Shown: positions 44,497 through 51,582 of the stretch, one piece after another
Numbering within the stretch: the first letter of the stretch is position 1
Layout of the letters: every line of letters begins with the position of its first letter
From: Caulobacter flavus
GTDB taxonomy: Bacteria > Pseudomonadota > Alphaproteobacteria > Caulobacterales > Caulobacteraceae
Reading direction: 5' to 3'
NCBI RefSeq assembly: GCF_003722335.1
Contig: NZ_CP026100.1
Span: 248,001-312,000, forward strand
Length of the DNA: 64,000 nt
The notes under the pieces: model-generated
Seen by the model: the letters and a program-made list of their open reading frames with translations, nothing else
Database searches by the model: none
What the model was told of the DNA's origin: nothing
Translations under genes and position numbers: made by a program

Positions 44497-46014
44497 ATGT
44501 CAGACCAACGCGTGAGGTCCGTCGTTGTCGTGGGCGGCGGCACGGCCGGGTGGATGACGGCGGCGGCCCTGGCCAAGACGCTCAGCGCCCAGAGGCTGAA
44601 GATCACCCTCGTTGAGTCCGAGGCCATCGGCACGGTGGGCGTCGGCGAGGCCACCATTCCGCCGATCCTGACCTTCAACGCCATGCTCGGCATCGACGAG
44701 CGCGCGTTCATGCGGGCCACCAAGGCCAGCTTCAAGCTGGGCATCGAGTTCGTCGACTGGGGCGCGGTCGGCGAGACCTACCACCATCCGTTCGGAACCT
44801 TCGGCCTGGACCTGGAGGGCCTGAAGTTCCACCAGGTCTGGCGCAAGTTCTCAGAGCTCGCCGGGCCGATCGGCGACTACAACCTCACCGAGGCCGCCGC
44901 CCGACGCTGGCGCTTTTCCCTGCCCGATCCCGACCCGTCCAAGGTCATGTCGAGCCTGCGATACGCCTACCATTTCGACGCCGGCCTCTACGCCCGCTTC
45001 CTGCGCGGCTTCTCCGAACAGCGCGGCGTCGTCCGCATCGAGGGCCGCATCGGCCAGGTGGACCAGAACGGCGAGACCGGCTTCGTCGAGGCGGTGGTGC
45101 TGGAGGACGGTCGCCGGATCGAGGGCGACTTCTTCGTCGACTGCACGGGTTTCAGGGGCCTCGTCATCGGCCAGGCCCTGAAGGTCCCCTACCAGGACTG
45201 GGGCCGCTGGCTGCCCAACAACCGCGCCGTGGCCATCGGCTGCGAGTTGGGCGGCGACGGCCTCACCCCGTTCACCCGCGCCACCGCCCGCGAGGGCGGC
45301 TGGCAGTGGCGCATCCCGCTGCAGCACCGCATCGGCAACGGCTACGTCTACTCCAGCCACCACGTCGACGACGACCGGGCGCTCGACACACTGCTGGCCA
45401 ATCTCGACGGCGCCCCGACCGACGAGCCCAACTTCCTGCGCTTCACGCCGGGCCGCCGCGAGCGCGCCTGGGAGAAGAACGTCTGCTCGATCGGCCTTTC
45501 GGCGGGCTTCATCGAACCGCTGGAAAGCACCAGCATCCACATGATCCAGGCCGGGATCACCAAGCTGCTGGCGCTGTTCCCGGGAAACGGCGTCGATCCG
45601 CTGGAGGTCGACGAATACAACCGCCTGACCGCCGAGCAGGTCGACCGCATTCGCGACTTCGTGATCCTGCACTTCCACGCCACCCGGCGCGACGACACCG
45701 ACTACTGGCGCTACCTGTCGTCGATGATCGTGCCCGACAGCCTGGCCCGGCGGATGGAGCTGTTCGCCCATCGCGGCCGCTGGTTCCCGTCGGAATACGA
45801 CCTGTTCCACGAGCCCAACTGGCTGGCCGTGCTGCTGGGCCAGGGGATCGTGCCCGAGGAATGGGACCCGCTGGTCGACAGCCTGCCCGACAACCAGGTG
45901 CGCCAGCGCCTGTCGCAGCTTTCCGACCTGATCGCCCGCACCGCCGAGGCCATGCCCGGCCACGCGGAATTCGTCGCCCGCTACTGCGGCGCCCAGCAAG
46001 GAGTCGCCGCGTGA
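44497..46014 (+). CDS. Flavin-dependent tryptophan-halogenase-family protein 1
   Basis: A 505-residue PrnA/RebH-type protein that would use FADH2, oxygen and chloride or bromide to halogenate an aromatic substrate. The FAD motif VVVVGGGTAGWMTAAALA opens the protein. The halogenase signature WQWRIP is at 269-274. Glu340 in SAGFIEPLESTS lies at the position of the catalytic Glu of PrnA, and Lys80 in KASFKLGIEF at that of the HOX-relaying Lys. All key residues are kept, so activity is plausible. The natural substrate is unknown. It overlaps the next halogenase gene by four bases. Confidence 0.9.
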   Translation: MSDQRVRSVVVVGGGTAGWMTAAALAKTLSAQRLKITLVESEAIGTVGVGEATIPPILTFNAMLGIDERAFMRATKASFKLGIEFVDWGAVGETYHHPFGTFGLDLEGLKFHQVWRKFSELAGPIGDYNLTEAAARRWRFSLPDPDPSKVMSSLRYAYHFDAGLYARFLRGFSEQRGVVRIEGRIGQVDQNGETGFVEAVVLEDGRRIEGDFFVDCTGFRGLVIGQALKVPYQDWGRWLPNNRAVAIGCELGGDGLTPFTRATAREGGWQWRIPLQHRIGNGYVYSSHHVDDDRALDTLLANLDGAPTDEPNFLRFTPGRRERAWEKNVCSIGLSAGFIEPLESTSIHMIQAGITKLLALFPGNGVDPLEVDEYNRLTAEQVDRIRDFVILHFHATRRDDTDYWRYLSSMIVPDSLARRMELFAHRGRWFPSEYDLFHEPNWLAVLLGQGIVPEEWDPLVDSLPDNQVRQRLSQLSDLIARTAEAMPGHAEFVARYCGAQQGVAA

Positions 46015-47525
46015 CCAACGACCGCATCCGCCACGTCGTCATCGTCGGCGGCGGCACCGCCGGCTGGATGACCGCCGCCGCCCTGGGCCGCTTCCTCAAG
46101 GACGGAGTCACCAAGGTCACGGTGATCGAGAGCGAGGCCATCGGCACCGTCGGGGTCGGCGAGTCGACCATCCCCCAGATCAACATGTTCAACCGCATGC
46201 TGGGCCTGGACGAGGACGACTTCCTGCGCCGCACCAAGGCCACCTACAAGCTGGCCATCGAATTCCGCGACTGGAAACAGATCGGCCACACCTACCACCA
46301 CCCGTTCGGCCCCTACGGCGTCGACATGGAGGGGGTGTCGTTCCACGCCTACTGGCTGCGCTACCAGGCCATGGGCGAGGCGGCCGACCTTTCGGACTAC
46401 TCGCTGCAGTCGCTGGCGGCCGCCCAGGCCAGGTTCCAGCGGCCGACCGGCCAGAAGAACTCGCCGCTGGGCGACATCGCCTACGCCTTCCACTTCGACG
46501 CCGGCCTCTACGCCCGCTTCCTGCGCGACTACGCCGAGGCGCGCCAAGTGCGCCGGATCGAGGGCAAGATCACCCACGTCGCCCAGCGCGGGACCGACGG
46601 CTTCGTCGAGTCGGTGACGCTGGAGAACGGAACCGTCGTCGAGGGCGACCTCTTCGTCGACTGCTCGGGCTTCCGGGGGCTGCTGATCGAACAGACCCTG
46701 AAGAGCGGCTTCGAGGACTGGTCGCACTGGCTGCTCAACGACCGCGCCGTGGCCGTGCCCTGCGCCTCGGGCGGCTCGACCGACCCGGTCACCCGCGCCA
46801 CCGCCCGCCCCGCCGGCTGGCAATGGCGCATCCCGCTGCAGCACCGCATCGGCAACGGCTACGCGTTTTCCAGCGAACATATCAGCGAGGACGAGGCCAC
46901 GGCCTACCTGCTGGCCAATCTCGACGGCGAGGCCCTGGCCGATCCCTGGACGCTGCGGTTCAAGGCCGGCCGCCGCAAGAAGAGCTGGCACAAGAACGTC
47001 GTGGCCATCGGCCTGTCTGCCGGCTTCATGGAGCCGCTGGAAAGCCAGAGCATCCACCTGATCCAGGTCGGCATCTCGCGCCTGCTGGCCATGTTCCCCG
47101 ACCGCCGGTTCCAGCAGCCCGACATCGACCGCTACAACCGGGTGATGACCTTCGAATACGAGAAGATCCGCGACTTTCTCATCCTGCACTACAAGGCCAC
47201 CGAGCGCTCGGACACGCCCTACTGGGACTACCTGCGCGAAATGCCGATCCCCGACTATCTGGCCGACAAGATCGCCGTCTTCGAGAGCCACGGCCGGATC
47301 TTCCGCGAGAACGAGGAACTGTTCAACGACACCTCCTGGTTCGCCGTCATGGTCGGCCAGGGCCTGAAGCCCAAGGGCTGGGACCCGATGGCCGACGTCA
47401 TGAGCGAGGACCTGCTGCGCGCCCGGATGAACGAGATCCGCGCGGTCATCGCCCGCTCGGTCGACGGCATGCCCGACCACATGGCCTTCGTGGCCGACCG
47501 GGTGGCGCGAGCCCAGGCGGCTTAG
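46011..47525 (+). CDS. Flavin-dependent tryptophan-halogenase-family protein 2
   Basis: A tandem paralogue of the preceding gene, 504 residues. The GTG start overlaps the upstream stop as GTGA. Again the FAD motif (VVIVGGGTAGWMTAAAL), WQWRIPLQHRIGNGY and GFMEPLESQSIH are intact. The two copies align along their whole length (for example YHHPFG, AYxFHFDAGLYARFLR) but differ at many positions, so the duplication is old. Two full-length halogenases in one operon could act on different ring positions or substrates, or form a heterodimer. The TBDR divergent from them hints at use on an imported or exported compound. Confidence 0.9.
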   Translation: MTNDRIRHVVIVGGGTAGWMTAAALGRFLKDGVTKVTVIESEAIGTVGVGESTIPQINMFNRMLGLDEDDFLRRTKATYKLAIEFRDWKQIGHTYHHPFGPYGVDMEGVSFHAYWLRYQAMGEAADLSDYSLQSLAAAQARFQRPTGQKNSPLGDIAYAFHFDAGLYARFLRDYAEARQVRRIEGKITHVAQRGTDGFVESVTLENGTVVEGDLFVDCSGFRGLLIEQTLKSGFEDWSHWLLNDRAVAVPCASGGSTDPVTRATARPAGWQWRIPLQHRIGNGYAFSSEHISEDEATAYLLANLDGEALADPWTLRFKAGRRKKSWHKNVVAIGLSAGFMEPLESQSIHLIQVGISRLLAMFPDRRFQQPDIDRYNRVMTFEYEKIRDFLILHYKATERSDTPYWDYLREMPIPDYLADKIAVFESHGRIFRENEELFNDTSWFAVMVGQGLKPKGWDPMADVMSEDLLRARMNEIRAVIARSVDGMPDHMAFVADRVARAQAA

Positions 47526-47545
47526 AGGGGCGACACGATCTTGAC

Positions 47546-47706
47546 CGTCATCCCGGCCGAAGGCGCGCGTAGCGGGCCGTAGAGCCGGGACCCAGGGGCC
47601 GCCGCTGTGCACTTGCGACCGGAGGGGCGCCTGATCCAGCTGCCGAGCCCAGTCTCCTGGGTGCCGGATAAACCCTGCGGGTTTTCCGGGATGACGCCGG
47701 CGGGGA
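47546..47706. repeat. Long intergenic palindrome, family 2, copy b
   Basis: The ends CGTCATCCCGG and CCGGGATGACG match copy a at 18063. The inner GTAGAGCCGGGACCCAGG is shared, and CTCCTGGGTGCCGG mirrors it. The central loop is about 50 bp longer than in copy a. It lies between the convergent halogenase operon and the XRE gene. Confidence 0.85.
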
Positions 47707-47720
47707 TGCCTCCCCCGAAC

Positions 47721-48479
47721 TCAGCCCGCGAAGAACCGCGCGAAGCCCTTGTCGGTGACCCGGTCCAGGGCCGCGCGGTAGTCGCCGTAGGCGGCCGCGT
47801 CCGGCCCGACGCGGCCGAAGGCCGGCTGGGCCACGCGGCGCAGGGGCACCAGGGCGATGGGGGCGGCGGCCGGCGTCAGGTGGCTGCCCTGGCCCACCTG
47901 CAGGGTGGTCAGCATGCCGTACATCTCGCCGCCGCTCGCCGGACGACCCAGGATGATCAGCCGGAACTGCCCCAGCTCGTTGGTGATCAGGTAGGTGTGG
48001 CCCGACTGGTTGGACAGCGACACCGCCCCGCGCTGGGTGAACTCGGCGTCCTGCCGGGCGGCCTCGCGGAACACCAGGCTCGAGGCCTCGTCGTCCCAGA
48101 CGATCTCGGTGCGATAGGCATAGACGGCGGCCGGGTCCTCGAACGAGGGCCGCAGGGTCAGGTACTCGCCCTCCAGCCAGGTCACGGCCGGCCGCGAATA
48201 GGCGCCCAAGGCCTCCGGCGCCAGGCCGGCGACGGGCGCGACCGGCGCGGAAGCGGCCGCGCGCAGCGGCTGCTCCAGGGCCTCCTCCAGCCGGATGGTC
48301 GTGGCCAGGGTGAACGGCCGGCGGCCGCTCAGCGCCTTCTCCAGGGTCGAGATGCTGATGCGGGCCCGGTCGGCCAGCTGCTGGCGCGACATGCGGCGAC
48401 GCGCCAGCGCCTCGCGCACGCGCGCGGCGATGGCCAGGCTCTGCTCGTCGGGCAGCTCGGCCTCGGGCGCCAGGGTCAT
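47721..48479 (-). CDS. XRE-family DNA-binding regulator
   Basis: A 252-residue protein with an N-terminal helix-turn-helix (LAIAARVREALARRRMSRQQLADRARISISTLEKALSGRRPFTLAT, residues 14-60). A larger C-terminal domain (about 80-252) shows no recognised family but is beta-rich (WLEGEYLTLRPSF, YLITNELGQFRLIILG) and may bind a ligand. The ATG at 48479 was chosen because upstream codons are not HTH-like. It is divergent from the sortase operon by 183 bp with palindromes between, so it probably controls that operon and itself. Confidence 0.85.
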   Translation of the reverse strand: MTLAPEAELPDEQSLAIAARVREALARRRMSRQQLADRARISISTLEKALSGRRPFTLATTIRLEEALEQPLRAAASAPVAPVAGLAPEALGAYSRPAVTWLEGEYLTLRPSFEDPAAVYAYRTEIVWDDEASSLVFREAARQDAEFTQRGAVSLSNQSGHTYLITNELGQFRLIILGRPASGGEMYGMLTTLQVGQGSHLTPAAAPIALVPLRRVAQPAFGRVGPDAAAYGDYRAALDRVTDKGFARFFAG

Positions 48480-48507
48480 CGAAGCAGCCTCACGAATCCG
48501 CACATTT

Positions 48508-48520
48508 CCGCACAATGCGG
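48508..48520. promoter_or_regulatory. Inverted repeat near the XRE gene start
   Basis: CCGCA-CAA-TGCGG is an inverted repeat. A direct repeat of TCCGCACA begins at 48497 and 48507. It lies 29 bp before the XRE ATG and could be its autoregulatory operator. Confidence 0.4.
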
Positions 48521-48620
48521 CGCCGTACCGGGCGCGGCAAGCCCGGCTCCGGACAGGCTGCACGGATACCTCACGAAGATTGCAAATCCCGCCGCTCGCG
48601 GCGGCGCCGGCCTGTGACGA

Positions 48621-48636
48621 CAAGAGAGATCTCTTG
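48621..48636. promoter_or_regulatory. Inverted repeat before the sortase operon
   Basis: CAAGAGA-GA-TCTCTTG has perfect seven-base arms and lies 26 bp before the VIT/VWA gene start. It is a good candidate for the operator through which the divergent XRE protein acts. Confidence 0.5.
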
Positions 48637-48662
48637 CTTTCGAGCCCTTAGGAGATCCTTCC

Positions 48663-50804
48663 ATGTCCGCTCAAGACGTCGGCGCATCCAAGCCCCGCGT
48701 CGCCGCCGGCGCCCGCCCCGGCCGGTGGTTCGCCATCCTCTGCGAAGCCTTCGCCCTGGGGCTGCTGCTCCTGCTGGCCCTGGCCGGAACCGGCCGCGCG
48801 GCCGAGGCCGCAGATTCTCCTGCTTCTGGCGGCCTGATCATGCGCGCCAAGGGCGGCGACCAGGTGGTCGAGGCCGTCCGCCTGGGCACCGACATCGACA
48901 TGACCGTCAGCGGCCTGACCGTGCGCGGCCGCGTCACCCAGGCCTTCCGCAACGACACCGGCCACTGGGTCGAGGCGGTCTACGTCTATCCCCTGCCGCA
49001 GGACGGCGCGGTCGACACCCTGAAGATGGTGGTCGGCAAGAAGGTGATCGTCGGCGAGATCAAGAAGCGCGCCGAGGCCCAAGAGATCTACGAGGCGGCC
49101 AAGGCCCAGGGCAAGAAGGCCGCCCTGGTCGAGCAGAACCGCCCCAACATGTTCACCAACGCCGTCGCCAACGTCGCGCCCGGCGAAACCGTGCTGGTGC
49201 AGATCGAGTACCAGGCCCCCGTCGCCGTCTCGGCCGGCGAGTATTCGCTGCGCATGCCGCTGGTCGTGGCCCCGCGCTACGCCTCGCCCGGCGCGGCGCC
49301 CACGCCCGAGAGCCGCGCCGCGATCGTCGACCCGCGCGTCGCCGGCGCGATCAACCCGGTCACCGTGACCGTCCACCTGCGGGCCGGCTTCCCGCTGGGC
49401 GCGGTGGGCAGCGCCACCCACGCCGTCGACGTCCGCGACGAGAAGGGCGGCAAGACCATCACCCTCAAGCAGGGCCAGGTCCCGGCCGACCGCGACTTCG
49501 TGCTGGCCTGGAAGCCCGTGCCCCTGGCCGCGCCCAGCGTCGCCCTGTTCCGCGAGAAGATCGCCGGCGCCCACTACGTGCTGGCCCAGGTCGCCCCGCC
49601 GATCACCGCCCGCGCCGGCCCGCCGCCGGCCCGCGACATCATCTTCGTCATCGACAATTCCGGCTCGATGGGCGGGGAGTCGATGCGCCAGGCCAAGGCC
49701 GGCCTGCTGTACGGCCTGTCCAACCTCAAGCCCGGCGACCGCTTCAACGTCGTGCGCTTCGACGACACCCTGACGGTGCTGTTCGAGGGCGCCGTGGCCG
49801 CCGACGCCGCCAACCTGGGCCGCGCCCGCAAGTTCGTCTCGGGCCTGGAGGCCACCGGCGGCACCGAGATGGTCCCGGCCATGGCCGCGGCCCTGCGCGA
49901 CGACGGCGGCGAGGGCAAGGACGAGGGCCGCGTGCGCCAGGTGGTGTTCATGACCGACGGCGCGATCGGCGACGAGCAGGGCCTGTTCGACACCATCGCC
50001 GCCGGCCGCGGCCGCTCGCGGGTGTTCATGGTCGGCATCGGCTCGGCCCCCAACAGCCACCTGATGACCCGCGCCTCCGAGCTGGGCCGGGGAACCTTCA
50101 CCCATATCGGCTCCACCGACGGCGTCGAGGAAGCCATGCGCCAGCTGTTCGACAAGCTGGAAAGCCCCGTGGCCACCAACCTGGTCGCCCGCTTCGAGGG
50201 AACCAGCTCCGACGCCGCCCCCGCCGTCCTGCCCGACCTCTATCGCGGCGAGCCGGTCACCCTGGCGGCCAAGGTGGACGACCTGGACGGCGTGCTGACC
50301 CTCTCCGGCGTCATCGACGGCCGCCCGTGGCAGACCAGGATCCGCCTGCGCGACGCCGAGGCCGGCAAGGGGATCTCCAAGCTCTGGGCCCGTCGCAAGA
50401 TCACCGACGCCGAGGTCGCCCGCACCCTGGCCCAGATCACCGAGGACGAAGCCGACGCACGGGTGCTGAAGCTGGGCCTAGACCATGGCCTGGTGACCAG
50501 CCAGACCAGCCTGGTGGCGGTCGACAAGACCCCCGCCCGCCCCGCCGACGCCCCGCTGCTGCGCAGCGACCTGCCGCTGAACCTGCCGGCCGGCTGGGAC
50601 TTCGACGCCCTGTTCAACCGCAAGGCCGCGACGGGCGCCGGCGACGCCCCGGCCGATCCGGAGCAGCAGGTGGCGCAGCTGGACCTGCCGCAGACGGCGA
50701 CCGACGCGCCCATTCTGATCCTGGCTGGCCTTGGCCTGATGGCGCTGGCCCTGGCGCTCGGCGCCGGCGGCTGGGCGCTGGGCCGGCGGAGGGTCGCCGC
50801 GTGA
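48663..50804 (+). CDS. VIT/VWA-domain sortase substrate (marine proteobacterial sortase target type)
   Basis: A 713-residue surface or periplasmic protein. A signal segment (FAILCEAFALGLLLLLALAGTGRA-A) is followed by a VIT domain (about 60-190, VTQAFRNDTGHWVEAVYVYPLPQDGAV) and a von Willebrand A domain whose MIDAS motif is D331-N-S-G-S335 in IIFVIDNSGSMGGESM. The C-terminus is a sorting signal: LPQTA at 675-679, a hydrophobic helix (ILILAGLGLMALALALGAGG) and a basic tail (GRRR). This is the known arrangement of the dedicated targets of Gram-negative class GN sortases, and such a sortase gene follows with a GTGA overlap. Confidence 0.92.
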   Translation: MSAQDVGASKPRVAAGARPGRWFAILCEAFALGLLLLLALAGTGRAAEAADSPASGGLIMRAKGGDQVVEAVRLGTDIDMTVSGLTVRGRVTQAFRNDTGHWVEAVYVYPLPQDGAVDTLKMVVGKKVIVGEIKKRAEAQEIYEAAKAQGKKAALVEQNRPNMFTNAVANVAPGETVLVQIEYQAPVAVSAGEYSLRMPLVVAPRYASPGAAPTPESRAAIVDPRVAGAINPVTVTVHLRAGFPLGAVGSATHAVDVRDEKGGKTITLKQGQVPADRDFVLAWKPVPLAAPSVALFREKIAGAHYVLAQVAPPITARAGPPPARDIIFVIDNSGSMGGESMRQAKAGLLYGLSNLKPGDRFNVVRFDDTLTVLFEGAVAADAANLGRARKFVSGLEATGGTEMVPAMAAALRDDGGEGKDEGRVRQVVFMTDGAIGDEQGLFDTIAAGRGRSRVFMVGIGSAPNSHLMTRASELGRGTFTHIGSTDGVEEAMRQLFDKLESPVATNLVARFEGTSSDAAPAVLPDLYRGEPVTLAAKVDDLDGVLTLSGVIDGRPWQTRIRLRDAEAGKGISKLWARRKITDAEVARTLAQITEDEADARVLKLGLDHGLVTSQTSLVAVDKTPARPADAPLLRSDLPLNLPAGWDFDALFNRKAATGAGDAPADPEQQVAQLDLPQTATDAPILILAGLGLMALALALGAGGWALGRRRVAA

Positions 50805-51463
50805 GCCGGCTGGCGACCATGCTGGGAGCCGCCCGCCGGCGGCTCCCCTTCCTGCTTCCGGCCCTGGCGGCCGGAGGCCTTGGCCTCGTGCTCTGCGGTC
50901 AGGGCCTGTGGATCCACGCCAAGGCGGCCCTGGCCCAGGTGCTGCTGGAGCGGGCCTTCGACCAGAGCCAGCGGGCGGGCGGCGCGCCGGTGCGTCCCTG
51001 GAGCTGGGCCGACACCTGGCCCACGGCCCGCATCGCGTTTCCCCGCCAGGACCAGGAGGTCATCGCCCTGGACGGCGCCAGCGGCCAGGCCCTGGCCTTC
51101 GGCCCCGGCCACGTGGCCGGCACGCCCCAGGCCGGCGACCGGGGAACCGCCGTCTACGCCGCCCACCGCGACACCCACTTCGCCGTGCTGGGAGAGGTCA
51201 GGCCCGGCGACCCGATCGTGGTCGAGCGGGCCGACGGCAAGGTCGCCCGCTTCGAGGTGGTCGGCGCCAAGGTCGTGCGCTGGGACGCCTCGGGCCTGGA
51301 TCCCCAGGCGCCGGGACGGGGTCTGGCCCTGGCCACCTGCTGGCCGCTGGACGCCAAGACCCGCGGCCCGATGCGCTACGTGGTCTGGGCGCGACCGGTG
51401 GAGGCAAGCTTGACCTTGTCCGACCTACAAGATCGCAAAGGTATGACCACCTTGACACGATAG
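50801..51463 (+). CDS. Class GN (Gram-negative) sortase
   Basis: A 220-residue membrane-anchored transpeptidase predicted to cut the LPQTA motif of the upstream protein and join it to an unknown acceptor. One N-terminal helix (LPFLLPALAAGGLGLVLCGQ) anchors it. The sortase fold carries His122 in VYAAHRDTHFAVL, catalytic Cys180 in LALATCWPLD and Arg192 in MRYVVWAR. It begins with GTG overlapping the substrate stop by four bases. Diderms lack the lipid II wall target used by Firmicutes, so the attachment point is an open question. Confidence 0.92.
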   Translation: MSRLATMLGAARRRLPFLLPALAAGGLGLVLCGQGLWIHAKAALAQVLLERAFDQSQRAGGAPVRPWSWADTWPTARIAFPRQDQEVIALDGASGQALAFGPGHVAGTPQAGDRGTAVYAAHRDTHFAVLGEVRPGDPIVVERADGKVARFEVVGAKVVRWDASGLDPQAPGRGLALATCWPLDAKTRGPMRYVVWARPVEASLTLSDLQDRKGMTTLTR

Positions 51464-51582
51464 GCCTTACCTCGTAGCCGTTCACTCCTGTGACCGCTAC
51501 CAATCGTATCGCCGCGTAACGGCGGACGGCGGCGGTCGAGACGCAAGGCGCGAAAAGCCACAAGCGCCAGGGGAGTGAATCG

